A stretch of DNA of 64,000 nt. Source: an uncultured Planococcus sp. GTDB taxonomy: Bacteria; Bacillota; Bacilli; Bacillales_A; Planococcaceae. Position numbers and translations under genes: made by a program. The notes beneath the pieces are model-generated. The model did no database searches. It was not told the origin of the DNA and saw nothing but the letters and a program-made list of their open reading frames with translations. The stretch spans positions 118,364-182,363 of the forward strand of contig CANLRI010000004.1 in assembly GCA_947493585.1 (NCBI GenBank), written 5' to 3'. Shown here one piece after another: positions 39,685 to 48,277 of this stretch; within the stretch, counting starts at the first letter, position 1, and each line of letters starts with the position of its first letter.

Positions 39685-40008
39685 CTATGATGGATAACGT
39701 GCGGAACGCTTATTTGGCCTTATTTTTTGTCGATAACCAAGTCTAACTATTCTATGTAACTCATTTTTTACAACACGCGAATTGATAACAGAGACAATAT
39801 ACTCTCGATTCAGTGGGACATCCTTACTTGTTATTTCTATTTCTTCGGCATCTTCTAGCATCCTTTTAATGCTATTATTTATCGCATAGTGTTTAATAAT
39901 CCAATCATCAACTGTTCGGACTTCATAATTCTCTGTTAACTTAATATAATTTTATAACCTCTCTATTTCGGATTTCGCTCTTTTTATCGTAATTAATTTG
40001 TTTGGCAA
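39685..40008 (-). pseudogene. Small gene of unknown function with one nonsense codon
   Basis: A TTG start at 40008 with AAGGAGG upstream opens a frame of 107 codons broken only by TAA after RAKSEIERL. The rest reads NYIKLTENYEVRTVDDWIIK and ends KIRPNKRSARYPS, a basic tail that could contact nucleic acid. No family recognised. It belongs to the decayed staphylococcal-like block. Confidence 0.5.
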
Positions 40009-40282
40009 GGATATTCCTCCTTAATTACAAATTTGATAGTATTTTCTAAATTTTAACATTCCCTCTGTGTATTATTCAACTATTAACCTCTATACAGTCC
40101 AACCTGACTTTTTTATACTTCCAACCGAAATTACGGCTGAATGCTAAAACAAATTATTTACAGCTTCTCTTATAAAAATTTACGCTTACGCGCTAAGGAG
40201 GGACTTTATATTCTGGAAAATTAGCTTTCTATTCCACTTTCTTCTTTTTTCTTACCCAGGATCTCATTATTTTAATTGTTTT

Positions 40283-40564
40283 TTAACTTTTAATAACATT
40301 GTTTTTTTCAGGTGCTTTTTCCAGCAACTTGATTACACGTTTATATTTTTGTTTCTTTTCTTTATCTTCTTCACGAAAATCTTTCATAACAAGAACAGGT
40401 CTATTCCCCCTTTTTGTTTGAACTAAAACTATATCGCCCTGTTCAATCGGCGTATCTCTTAATCTTTTAGGTATATGCCAGTGATACATTTTATTTGTAT
40501 TTAATTTTAAATTTCCATCCTCAGTTCCGAGTACGTGAAAACCAGCAATAGTATTATTATTCAT
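40283..40564 (-). CDS. Small protein, possibly DUF5839-like
   Basis: 93 residues: a beta-rich front (TIAGFHVLGTEDGNLKLN, then DIVLVQTKRGNRPVLVM) and a lysine-rich helical tail. The pattern recalls small proteins of unknown role carried on staphylococcal and enterococcal mobile elements (DUF5839), though I cannot confirm the family. It has a good ribosome site (GGAGG) that lies just before the IS256-type element, so the element inserted a few bases upstream of the gene and may have cut off its promoter. Confidence 0.5.
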   Translation of the reverse strand: MNNNTIAGFHVLGTEDGNLKLNTNKMYHWHIPKRLRDTPIEQGDIVLVQTKRGNRPVLVMKDFREEDKEKKQKYKRVIKLLEKAPEKNNVIKS

Positions 40565-40578
40565 TTAAGTTCCTCCCT

Positions 40579-41916
40579 GAGAGCGTAAAATATCTTGTGT
40601 AAATGAATAAATAGAAAAAGGAAGACCTTTTCTTGTAGAATTAAGTCACCACAACCAATTCACAGAAAAGAGGCCTTCCCTATGACTCAGTTTACAACAG
40701 ATATTATGCAAGCTCTAGTAAAAAAAGAAGACATCTCCGAAGTTTTCCGTATGCACTTGGAGACGGCGGTCAATACGCTTCTCCAAACGGAACTCACGGC
40801 TTTCCTGGATTACGAAAAATACGATCGCATTGGCTTCAACTCGGGTAACTCCCGCAACGGTGTCTACACGCGGACACTCCATACGGAGTACGGGGATTTG
40901 GAGCTTTCGAGGCCGCGGGACCGGAATGGCGAGTTCAACCAACAGACGGTTGCGCCGTACAAGCGCTCGAACGACACACTGGAATCCTTCGTCATCCACA
41001 TGTTCCAGAAAGGTGTCACGATGTCCGAAATCTCGGAACTGATCGAGAAGATGTACGGCCATCACTACACGCCGCAAACCATTTCCAATATGACAAAAGC
41101 GATGAGCGAACAGGTGGATGCGTTCAAAGCCCGCCCGCTGGACGCTCGCTACGTGTGCGTCTATTTGGATGCGACTTATATTTCACTTAAGCGCGAGACC
41201 GTATCCAAGGAAGCCGTCTATATTGGGGTCGGCATCCGGGAGGATGGTTCGAAAGAAGTGCTGGCCTATACCGTAGCGCCTACGGAATCCGCATTCGTTT
41301 GGGAAGAAGTCCTAGTGGACTTGAAGGAGCGTGGCGTCGAAGAGGTGCTTCTGTTTATCTCCGACGGCTTGAAAGGCATCACCGATCGCATCTTTTCGGT
41401 CTTTCCGGACGCCAAGTATCAGGCGTGCTGCGTGCATCTGTCGCGCGGCATTGCCCACAAAGTCCGCGTCACCGATCGAAAAGAGATTCTCGATGACTTC
41501 AAATCGGTCTATCGTGCAGAGAGTCGGGAACAAGGCGAAGAGGCGCTGACCGCCTTTGTCGACAAATGGAAAACCGCTTATCCCAAAGTGACGAAATCCT
41601 TGGAAGCGAATCCCTTTATTTTCACTTTCTACAACTTCCCCAAATCCATTTGGCGAAGCATCTATTCAACGAATCTGATCGAATCGTTCAACAAGAAAGT
41701 AAAGAAATACAGCAAACGCAAGGAGCAATTCCCGAACGAAGATTCCTTGGACCGCTTCCTGGTTTCCCAGTTTGAGATCTATAACCAGAACTTCTCCACC
41801 CGCTGCCATATCGGATTCGATCAAGCTCGCGCAGAGCTGGCTGAGATGTTCAAACAGGCTTAAGAATACATACAAGAAAAGGATTTACTTATTTACACAT
41901 AATTCTTGACGGTCTC
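40579..41916 (+). mobile_element. IS256-family insertion sequence, copy 1
   Basis: Ends GAGAGCGTAAAATATC on the left and, read inward on the other strand, GAGACCGTCAAGAATT on the right; both continue TGTGTAAAT. One transposase gene fills it. A second copy in opposite orientation lies at 48278-49618. Target duplications cannot be made out with confidence. Confidence 0.85.
40682..41863 (+). CDS. IS256-family (Mutator-type) transposase, intact
   Basis: 393 residues. Typical landmarks: SGNSRNGVYTRTL, the first Asp in VYLDATYISLKR, the second in LLFISDGLKGITD, the CCVHLSRGI motif and the Glu in STNLIESFNKKVKKYSKR. Length and motifs are complete, so it is probably active and could move the inactive second copy in trans. 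Its G+C content is clearly higher than that of the flanking DNA. Confidence 0.92.
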   Translation: MTQFTTDIMQALVKKEDISEVFRMHLETAVNTLLQTELTAFLDYEKYDRIGFNSGNSRNGVYTRTLHTEYGDLELSRPRDRNGEFNQQTVAPYKRSNDTLESFVIHMFQKGVTMSEISELIEKMYGHHYTPQTISNMTKAMSEQVDAFKARPLDARYVCVYLDATYISLKRETVSKEAVYIGVGIREDGSKEVLAYTVAPTESAFVWEEVLVDLKERGVEEVLLFISDGLKGITDRIFSVFPDAKYQACCVHLSRGIAHKVRVTDRKEILDDFKSVYRAESREQGEEALTAFVDKWKTAYPKVTKSLEANPFIFTFYNFPKSIWRSIYSTNLIESFNKKVKKYSKRKEQFPNEDSLDRFLVSQFEIYNQNFSTRCHIGFDQARAELAEMFKQA

Positions 41917-42140
41917 CTTAAAACATGCAAAAACTTATAATGTATAGATAGTTTTTTTAGTAGAGATCTTTTCTTTATGCACTGAGGAATTTTCATATTG
42001 TCAGTTTTTTTGAATAGACTTGATATTAAGGCAAAGCATAACAAATTGAAAAAACAAGATAGAAACTCTAGTTTGTGTAGTTCGAATGGAAATAATAAGA
42101 TTAGATGAAAATTAATTTCTGAATATCATAAGTTATATTA

Positions 42141-42500
42141 ATGAGAGTAGGAAAAAAAGTGAAAAAAGAAAAAAAGTATAAAGTTATTATAGTGGTATTA
42201 AGCATATTGCTAATCGCAGCTTTAGGATTTTCTACGCTACAATCTTTTCGAAGTTATGGACCTGATGAGGTGAATGAAAGAGAAGAATTATTGGAAGCCG
42301 TGATGTGGGAGCTGAATAGCGAACACAACATTCTTGAAAAAAGTGAAATAGAGGATATTACAGTTTTAAAATCGAAATCCGGTATTTATCCCTTGAATTA
42401 TGAGGTAGCTTTGAACTTGGAGAACGGAGAGCAACTATTATATTCGTGGAAAGACCAAGAAAAATCTGAAGTATGGATAAGCAATGAATATAAAAAGTAG
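42141..42500 (+). CDS. Small membrane-anchored protein
   Basis: 119 residues: a lysine-rich start, one membrane segment (VIIVVLSILLIAALGFS, about 15-32), and an extracellular domain of about 85 residues with alternating charged and hydrophobic residues. No motif recognised. It lies alone between the IS256-type element and a dif-like site. Confidence 0.5.
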   Translation: MRVGKKVKKEKKYKVIIVVLSILLIAALGFSTLQSFRSYGPDEVNEREELLEAVMWELNSEHNILEKSEIEDITVLKSKSGIYPLNYEVALNLENGEQLLYSWKDQEKSEVWISNEYKK

Positions 42501-42557
42501 TTTTTTAAACTCACTATATTTAGAGCATTATTATCTAAAACTCTTAACTATAATCAC

Positions 42558-42585
42558 AGTTTACATATGATGATTTATCGGAAGC
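42558..42585 (+). other. dif-like site 3 (putative pdif)
   Basis: AGTTTACATAT, a 6-base centre (GATGAT), then TTATCGGAAGC: 28 bases. The first arm matches the Bacillus XerD-side arm at 10 of 11 positions on the reverse strand. It marks the left edge of the 43-56 kb island; no gene lies between it and 43131. Confidence 0.75.
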
Positions 42586-42791
42586 ACATTAGTTCAAGCA
42601 ATGAAGACGAGTGAGACAAGAATTGGATAAATGAATTCTATTGTATTGATCGAGATAGAACCTGATTCGAGAAAAATTATCTCGGTTCAAAGGATAAACG
42701 AATGTATATCTTTAAAGGGACGATAAATTAGTGGGTTATTAGTCTTCGACATTCACATGAATCATATTACCAAAAGCTATCTTTACTTAGA

Positions 42792-42845
42792 AAAGAAGGA
42801 TGAGAAGTACTGCACTATTAGCAGTACCTTTTCATTCTTTTTTTA
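42792..42845 (+). terminator. Hairpin terminator
   Basis: GTACTGC pairs with GCAGTAC within a longer imperfect stem, followed by seven T. The region before it (42586-42790) holds no supportable gene, so it may end a small RNA or a lost gene. The stretch 42846-43130 is AT-rich and should hold the promoter of the next gene. Confidence 0.6.
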
Positions 42846-43130
42846 ATTTGCATCCTTACACCTTTTATTCTTTAAGAGCATACCCTATTTTCTTCATACG
42901 CATATTTCAGGGGGATTAGATTCTATAGTAGTGGTTACAAGGGCCTTCAATAAGGCATATTTTTCTAAAAATAAAGATAAAAGACTTATTAAAAATGATT
43001 TTTAAGTTTTAAAATTCAGATATAAGGTATATATTACTATTGTTCAAAATAATTAGCAGAATTTACTACGAAAAATTTTAGAAGTGATTTCTATTAAAAT
43101 TCATATTTTCTGGCTTATGTGAGGTGAACT

Positions 43131-43364
43131 ATGAAATATCAGCAGTACAAGAGAGTTATTGAAAGAGAACATAGAATGGGATTAAAAAAAGTGATGCACC
43201 ACATTTGCGTAGAAGAAGGCTTAAATGCGATTGAAGGAGAAAAAAAACTTGGAATTGCAAAAGAAGTGTTTGTTTATTGGCAACATCATTATCGCTTCAG
43301 CAAAAGACAACTGCTTTTTGATGAAATTATAAATAATTTAAAACTCCCTGGAGATCTGAAGTAA
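43131..43364 (+). CDS. Small basic protein, unknown
   Basis: 77 residues after GTGAGGTG. Rich in Lys, Arg, His and Tyr, with a helical pattern (AIEGEKKLGIAKEVFVYWQH) that could be a small helix-turn-helix, but no family is recognised. It precedes the first member of an unknown three-copy family by 52 bases and may be co-transcribed with it. Confidence 0.5.
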   Translation: MKYQQYKRVIEREHRMGLKKVMHHICVEEGLNAIEGEKKLGIAKEVFVYWQHHYRFSKRQLLFDEIINNLKLPGDLK

Positions 43365-43416
43365 CCACCCACAAACTTTCTAGTAATGAGAAGCAAAGTA
43401 CGGAGAGGAGCAGTAA

Positions 43417-43764
43417 ATGAAACAGATAAAGGATAATGAGCCGCCAGTTATTACCTACTTTTTTACTCAGTCAAAAGATATCCATGAGGAAAATGGGAAA
43501 CTTTTCATTACGCTGTTTATCCGATTGACTCGAGAATTTACTCAAACTGTCGGTTCGGAATTATACAAGAAAACCGAAACCGTTTGGGTTAATATCGAAG
43601 AACTAAAACTGGAAAAGGCGACAAAGAAGATGCGAGCCTTGCCAAACCGTATTAATGTCTATAAAACTTCAAAGGAAGTTTTTCTGACACTCTATAAACT
43701 AGCTGCAACCTGTCCAGAAGAACTTTATTATGTAACACCTTTTTCATCTTGTAAGAGGACCTGA
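43417..43764 (+). CDS. Unknown family A, member 1
   Basis: 115 residues. One of three paralogs in this island (others at 45316 and 49804). Shared landmarks: YFF...K.(I/T)H.ENGK(L/A)FIT(L/F)F.RLT near the start, an aligned VW(V/A).IEE, KVPN/LPN in the middle, and a closing LY.(L/V)TP. The pattern suggests a small mixed alpha/beta cytosolic domain. No known family matches. Ribosome site GGAGAGGAG. Confidence 0.6.
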   Translation: MKQIKDNEPPVITYFFTQSKDIHEENGKLFITLFIRLTREFTQTVGSELYKKTETVWVNIEELKLEKATKKMRALPNRINVYKTSKEVFLTLYKLAATCPEELYYVTPFSSCKRT

Positions 43765-43837
43765 TTAAAAAGCGAGTTTGTGGCCCTCAATAGTTGGTTG
43801 AGGAGTTAGTAATGAAAGGATCCGAGGAGGAAAAGAA

Positions 43838-43972
43838 ATGATGATTAACGCAAAGGAACTGGCAAAGATGGGAAACGTGTCTAAACGCCGTCTGCAAACT
43901 TATGAAGACTTTATCAAAAGTTATAAGCAATACAAGGCCGAGAAAGAGAAATTGCCTATCGAAGTTAAATAA
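43838..43972 (+). CDS. 44-residue helical peptide
   Basis: A short frame with a strong ribosome site (GAGGAGGAAAAG). Product starts MMINAKELAKMGNVSKRRLQ and has a charged helical C-terminus. Possible small DNA-binding or antitoxin-like peptide; no family recognised. Same strand as its neighbours. Confidence 0.5.
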   Translation: MMINAKELAKMGNVSKRRLQTYEDFIKSYKQYKAEKEKLPIEVK

Positions 43973-44089
43973 ATACAGTGATAGGTAGGCGACAGCTTCA
44001 TAGAAGAAAAACTCTTATTCTATCTTTTTTTAAAGTTGATGAATATTTATATCGCGCAAATAAATTATTAACTGTTGTGACGAAATTGA

Positions 44090-44182
44090 ATGATAAGCGA
44101 GGAAGATAAAAAACGAAGACGCATAAAGCAGGCAAAGTGGCGAAGTTTGTTTAAGGAAGAAGGGAGCTGCAAATCATCGTAA
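44090..44182 (+). CDS. Possible 30-residue basic peptide
   Basis: Frame MISEEDKKRRRIKQAKWRSL continuing to SCKSS. Weakly supported: no clear ribosome site upstream, but it overlaps the start of the next frame, which lacks a normal start codon. The two could be parts of one damaged gene. Confidence 0.25.
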   Translation: MISEEDKKRRRIKQAKWRSLFKEEGSCKSS

Positions 44183-44388
44183 ATAACAGCGATATAAAGA
44201 AATTAACAAACGAGGAAATCTACTTTATTCTCTACTTGAAAAGAATTGAAGAGGTGTCCCTGCATCAATTAGAAGAACAATTTTCTCTCTGCAGAGATTC
44301 TGTTGAAAAAATAGTGAAGGGCAAATCTCGAAAGAAATGCTACATGGGTTATATGGAAATAGAAAAATACCTTAGAAAAACAGCATGA
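44167..44388 (+). CDS. Possible 73-residue helix-turn-helix protein, start unclear
   Basis: A frame ending at TGA 44386 encodes SDIKKLTNEEIYFILYLKRI, then VSLHQLEEQFSLCRDSVEKI and a Lys-rich end, which reads like a small winged or helix-turn-helix domain. No ATG/GTG/TTG is in frame near the ribosome-site-like AAGGAAGAAGGGAG; CTG at 44167 is the nearest possible start. May be a fragment. Confidence 0.35.
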   Translation: MQIIVNNSDIKKLTNEEIYFILYLKRIEEVSLHQLEEQFSLCRDSVEKIVKGKSRKKCYMGYMEIEKYLRKTA

Positions 44389-44770
44389 TGCGTAAACATC
44401 TGCTTAAAAGTTAGAGAAGAGAAGCAAGCATATTGCTTTTCAGGAAGATAAGAAATTTAATCTTCTTGGACTTAGTATTTGAGGCGTCTGTCTAGTCTAT
44501 ACCAACTCATTAAAAACCTCCTATCCATTAAAAACCCCATAGCAGCTAATTTTCAGTAGTTGAAAGAAGGACCGCTCTTAAAAAGAATTTTGCTTAATGA
44601 CATGGAAGTCTATTCGTTAAAAGCTTGGCAAATTTGATTGAAGGAGCAAGGCTGGCATACTGTAAGCTAGGGGAATTATATTACTGTACATGAACTCCTA
44701 ATTCCTTTAGTATGTAAATTGGTTGAAAACTCCTTAACTTAATATTTACTACCTATTTTGGTAAAATGCT
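44389..44770. other. Non-coding gap
   Basis: No supportable gene. Its right end carries possible promoter elements (TTGAAA near 44724 and TAAAAT near 44762) in front of the hairpin at 44792. Confidence 0.35.
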
Positions 44771-44791
44771 GGAGACTTTAGTGCTCCTCGC

Positions 44792-44831
44792 AAAGCCGCA
44801 AAGAATCTACAGATTCTTTGCGGCTTTTTTT
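44792..44831 (+). terminator. Perfect hairpin with T-run; end of a short RNA or an attenuator
   Basis: AAAGCCGCAAAGAATCT pairs perfectly with AGATTCTTTGCGGCTTT around a two-base loop, followed by more T. It lies about 30 bases after a possible -10 (TAAAAT, 44762-44767) and 50 bases before the next gene, so it may end a very short transcript or control read-through into that gene. Confidence 0.7.
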
Positions 44832-44878
44832 ATAGCAAGCGATAACAGATATAGAAGCATTCCAAGAGAAATGGAGAA

Positions 44879-45280
44879 GTGAACAAAGTGAAACCAATCG
44901 AAACCGCAGCTCGGCAAGTAGGTCATCTTTTGGACATGGAACAGGAGTCGGGCGTGGAGAAATACAGGTTTAGCAAACAAAGAACTATTGAGATCGGAGA
45001 GGAAGATGTAGCATACCCTCGTCTTTTTGATCTGTCGGTTTCATTTGAACGGTATCAGAATAATGGGCTTGCGAGAAACCGGGCAGAACTTTATCTCCGG
45101 AAAGAAGAGTATGAGAAATTCCTGTTCTTGCTAATCCGGCATAAGCATTCGTTGCCGACCGATTATCGGCAGTGGCAGGAAGAGAAAGCAAGTGTTGTCT
45201 GTATGCACCTGGAAGCAATTGAACCGCCGGAATTTTTTGCGGCCCGGCTTGCAGAAACGTTCCAAGGTTTTACTGACTGA
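44879..45280 (+). CDS. Unknown cytosolic protein
   Basis: 133 residues from GTG (GGAGA upstream; a second GTG three codons on is also possible). Mixed charged sequence with aromatic residues (RLFDLSVSFERYQNNGLAR) and no membrane segment or motif. It starts the set of family A, B and DUF2294 genes at 44.9-47.6 kb, with which it shares strand and short spacing. Confidence 0.5.
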   Translation: MNKVKPIETAARQVGHLLDMEQESGVEKYRFSKQRTIEIGEEDVAYPRLFDLSVSFERYQNNGLARNRAELYLRKEEYEKFLFLLIRHKHSLPTDYRQWQEEKASVVCMHLEAIEPPEFFAARLAETFQGFTD

Positions 45281-45315
45281 CAATTAATTAACCGTATAAA
45301 GAGAGGGAAAGCTGC

Positions 45316-45648
45316 ATGCAGAGAAAGTCGTCACCTCCACTGCCTTTCTACTATTACTTTTCACGTGTCAAAAAGACCCACATTGAAAACGGGAAAGCCT
45401 TCATCACTTTTTTTGCCCGTTTGACCATCAAGACTCCCCGATATACCGAATACGTCTGGGCGGAGATCGAGGAAATAGTCTGGAACCAGGCTGGTCAACG
45501 GCTGCAAAAGGTGCCGAATGGCATGTACACCTATCAGATTCCCGAAAATGTGTTCCGCGAATTGGAACGGCTGTCCCAAAAGCAACAGAAATCACTCTAT
45601 TCTTTGACTCCGCTGTATCAAACGGCTACGTTCAAACGCCTGGAATAA
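45316..45648 (+). CDS. Unknown family A, member 2
   Basis: 110 residues. Paralog of the proteins at 43417 and 49804: FYYYFSRVKKTHIENGKAFI, then FFARLT, EYVWAEIEEI, KVPNGMYTY and LYSLTPLY all align. More G+C-rich codon use than member 1. It is followed by a family B gene, suggesting an A-B-DUF2294 gene set. Confidence 0.6.
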   Translation: MQRKSSPPLPFYYYFSRVKKTHIENGKAFITFFARLTIKTPRYTEYVWAEIEEIVWNQAGQRLQKVPNGMYTYQIPENVFRELERLSQKQQKSLYSLTPLYQTATFKRLE

Positions 45649-45713
45649 TGGCGGTAATATCGGTCTGGCACTTGGATTTTGCCTATTCTTTCTTTACAGA
45701 CAGGAGAATCGCA

Positions 45714-45950
45714 TTGAAATTAGAAAGCATAAAAGATCTTCTCAAAACTATTTGCGAATACAATACCGTCAACATCAAACAAACCTTCACCAAAACAGAA
45801 ACGGATTGGATTGAAGTCAGATGCCAACCCAATACCCGATTCCTGGAATTAACGTATGTTCAGACAAAGACAATTAAATGCTATGAATCAATCGACGAGG
45901 CAGCTACTATCATAGACGAATATATAAATGGTCACGCTGATGATAGGTAG
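45714..45950 (+). CDS. Unknown family B, member 1
   Basis: 78 residues from TTG at 45714, supported by AGGAGA upstream and by alignment to the paralog at 53865 (KLESIKDLLKTICEYNT here, QLETIQNLLQISCHFNT there). A small mixed domain (DWIEVRCQPNTRFLEL). No known family. Lies between a family A gene and two DUF2294 genes. Confidence 0.55.
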   Translation: MKLESIKDLLKTICEYNTVNIKQTFTKTETDWIEVRCQPNTRFLELTYVQTKTIKCYESIDEAATIIDEYINGHADDR

Positions 45951-46116
45951 AGGTCATCGCTAAATTTCAATACATCACCGCAAGAAACGACAAGAAGAAA
46001 GCAGGGAACTCGTTAGCGTACGAAAAGACTTTCCTGTGTTTCCTATCTATTCATCTCTCATTCCCGTATACTGAACCAAATTCAGGAAAACGAATTCGTT
46101 TAAAGGAGCTCATGAT

Positions 46117-46815
46117 ATGACAAACGATCAAACGATCCAACAGGAAGTGGAAAATTACATCTCTTCTTTTCTGGCCCAGCAATTTGGCGAAAGTCCCCAT
46201 TCTGTGAATGTTGCCATGCGCGCTCCTTTTATCGCAATCCATCTTCTCGGGTTATCAATTCCGAGTGAAAAGCTCCTTTTAAAAAGAAACAAAGCAAAGC
46301 GAGTGACTGAAACAAGAGATATCATGATAAATGGTATCAAGTCTAAATTGATGGAAGCGCTGACAAACATAACGGGATTTGACGTTCTGGAAATTTATGC
46401 AGACTGGAATCTGGAAAAACAAAGTGGCATGCTGATCGCCGTACTGGACGCAGAAGTGGATCAAGTCTCACTGGAAAGTCCGGCAGATGTGAACGTGGAG
46501 GCTTTGCAAGAGAAAATCATCGTTATGAGTAAAAAAACGCAGAAAGAACCCGACTTTATCGCCGTTTATTGGCTGAATGACGACACGATTCTGGTTGAAC
46601 GAAGAGGCACCATGGTCGATATTGAAAAAGAATTGATCAAAAATGGCGTCACAGAAGAACTACGGTTAGCCAAGCGGCCGCTTGAACACCGCGTAATGGA
46701 GTTCATGCAGTTGGAACCGATATTTAACCGAGACATCAACGGATTGTTCGTTGATTGGAATTTTGAAGAAGACAAGGCATATATGGTTTTCGTTTTAAAT
46801 CCGCCAGTTGAATAA
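46117..46815 (+). CDS. DUF2294 (MpsC-type) protein, copy 1
   Basis: 232 residues containing two tandem halves of the DUF2294 type. The first half is QFGESPHSVNVAMRAPFIAI followed by TETRDIMINGI and LEIYADWNLEKQSGM; the second is DTILVERRGTMVDIEKELIK, then LAKRPLEHR and LFVDWNFEED. The family is annotated with MpsC of the sodium-dependent membrane-potential-generating system, but no mpsA/mpsB genes are here, and the actual role is unclear. Ribosome site AAAGGAG. Next to a close paralog. Confidence 0.8.
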   Translation: MTNDQTIQQEVENYISSFLAQQFGESPHSVNVAMRAPFIAIHLLGLSIPSEKLLLKRNKAKRVTETRDIMINGIKSKLMEALTNITGFDVLEIYADWNLEKQSGMLIAVLDAEVDQVSLESPADVNVEALQEKIIVMSKKTQKEPDFIAVYWLNDDTILVERRGTMVDIEKELIKNGVTEELRLAKRPLEHRVMEFMQLEPIFNRDINGLFVDWNFEEDKAYMVFVLNPPVE

Positions 46816-46852
46816 AAAAGAAGCAGTTTTTGAAGCAGAAGGGGGCGTAGAA

Positions 46853-47551
46853 ATGGCCAAGGGGAAAACATTAGAATCTGAAGTCAGCGGCTATATCTCA
46901 ACCACACTGCGAAAGCATTTTGGAAAAGGACCGACATCGGTCTATGTTGCCATCAAGCATCCATTTATCACCATCCATTTCCGGGGCTTCTTAGCGCCTA
47001 TGGAGAAGTTGCAGATCCAGCAGGAAGAAAGTAAACGGGTACTGGCGACAAGGGACATAGTCATGCTTGATCTGAAACCAGAAATCATTCAGGGGCTTCG
47101 ACAAGTGGCTGAGATTGAGCTGAAAGAGCTTTACGCCGATTGGAATCTCATCAAAGAAACCGGAATGATCATCGGCGTGATGAATGAAGAAGCGACAGAA
47201 GACATGGAAAACTGGCCGGATGATGCCAATCCCGAAGCCGTCGGGGATAAGATTGATGAGGCAAGCAAGTATGCGCAGAAAATACCCGATCAGACAGACG
47301 TTTACTGGCTGAGCGACCGGACACTACTGGTACGTCGTTCCGGTATCTTGGTACGGATTGAAAAAGAGCTGATAAAGAATGGATTTGTCGAAGCATTGAA
47401 GCTATCCAAGCGGCCATTGGAACACGAGCTGTTGGAAGAAGTCGGATTAGAGCAGGCTTTGAACCGGACCATCAGCGAAATTTTTCTGGATTGGGATTTT
47501 GAAAAAGATGTAAGTTATATTGTCTTTTTGTTGGAGCCGAAAGAGCGATAA
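46853..47551 (+). CDS. DUF2294 (MpsC-type) protein, copy 2
   Basis: 232 residues from ATG 46853, 37 bases after copy 1. HFGKGPTSVYVAIKHPFITI, LATRDIVMLDL, ELYADWNLIKETGMII, then RTLLVRRSGILVRIEKELIK, LSKRPLEHELL and IFLDWDFEKD show both halves. It is nearer to copy 3 (51819) than copy 1 in the first half (GKGPTSV is shared). A tandem duplication with later divergence is likely. Confidence 0.82.
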   Translation: MAKGKTLESEVSGYISTTLRKHFGKGPTSVYVAIKHPFITIHFRGFLAPMEKLQIQQEESKRVLATRDIVMLDLKPEIIQGLRQVAEIELKELYADWNLIKETGMIIGVMNEEATEDMENWPDDANPEAVGDKIDEASKYAQKIPDQTDVYWLSDRTLLVRRSGILVRIEKELIKNGFVEALKLSKRPLEHELLEEVGLEQALNRTISEIFLDWDFEKDVSYIVFLLEPKER

Positions 47552-47928
47552 ACGAAGGAATGGTTATTTCGGTTAACATACGATCCATTATCAGAAATGA
47601 ATTAAATACAAAAGAAGGGAGGACGAGCTTCGACCAGCGGCTGTTCTCCCTTTTCTCTGTAAATCGTCCTTTTCATTAATACATTAAAAAGAATACACTG
47701 CTGTAGTTTTACTACATCTATACATAGAATAATTTAAGAATTTAAGTAGAGAAAAGAACGCGGTACTAAAGCTAAGAGAAGAATAATGCATGAACTTAAT
47801 CTGTTAAATGAAAAGAAAGAGATGAATGAAGCTAAAATAAAAAGACATGCCATCTTTTGGGTCACAAGACAGGTTCATTGTCAGCACGAAAAGACCATTT
47901 TTGTCAAAAGTCAGCAGGGAGGATGACG
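47552..47928. other. Non-coding gap with a weak hairpin and a degenerate dif-like sequence
   Basis: GGTTAACATAC, six bases, TTATCAGAAAT at 47571-47598 resembles the dif-like sites but with several mismatches per arm. GAAGGGAG pairs with CTCCCTTTT at 47613-47655, a probable terminator of the DUF2294 pair. No gene seen. Confidence 0.4.
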
Positions 47929-48192
47929 ATGGAGAAAACACCAAAGGAGAATAGGGGATTTTATGCAGGTGTAAAAAACTCTTTTATTCTCGTGCTGCCT
48001 GTATCTGCAGTACTTTATGTATTTGTAAATTCGGAAAGCGATAGAATGCGCACGACCTTGATTATCCTTTCTCTATTTATTGCCATCGAACTCTTCTCAA
48101 ATACGAACCAAAAGAGGGGCAAAGAATATGCAATTTTTTTCTGTCGGGACTTCTTGGCGGGGGTATCTTTCTCGCTTTCACGCTTTGGCTGA
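47929..48192 (+). CDS. Small two-span membrane protein
   Basis: 87 residues from ATG 47929 (GGGAGGATG upstream). Two hydrophobic segments, about 16-34 and 42-58, then a polar tail. The C-terminal end (FFCRDFLAGVSFSLSRFG) may be altered by a frameshift near the IS256-type element, since hydrophobic sequence continues in another frame. No family recognised. Confidence 0.45.
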   Translation: MEKTPKENRGFYAGVKNSFILVLPVSAVLYVFVNSESDRMRTTLIILSLFIAIELFSNTNQKRGKEYAIFFCRDFLAGVSFSLSRFG

Positions 48193-48277
48193 TGATTTCT
48201 TCTTCCTGAAGAAATAGAGACAATTGCTTTATTTAAGACTTAAAAAGATAAAATGTTTAGAAAGTTATGTCCTTTCG

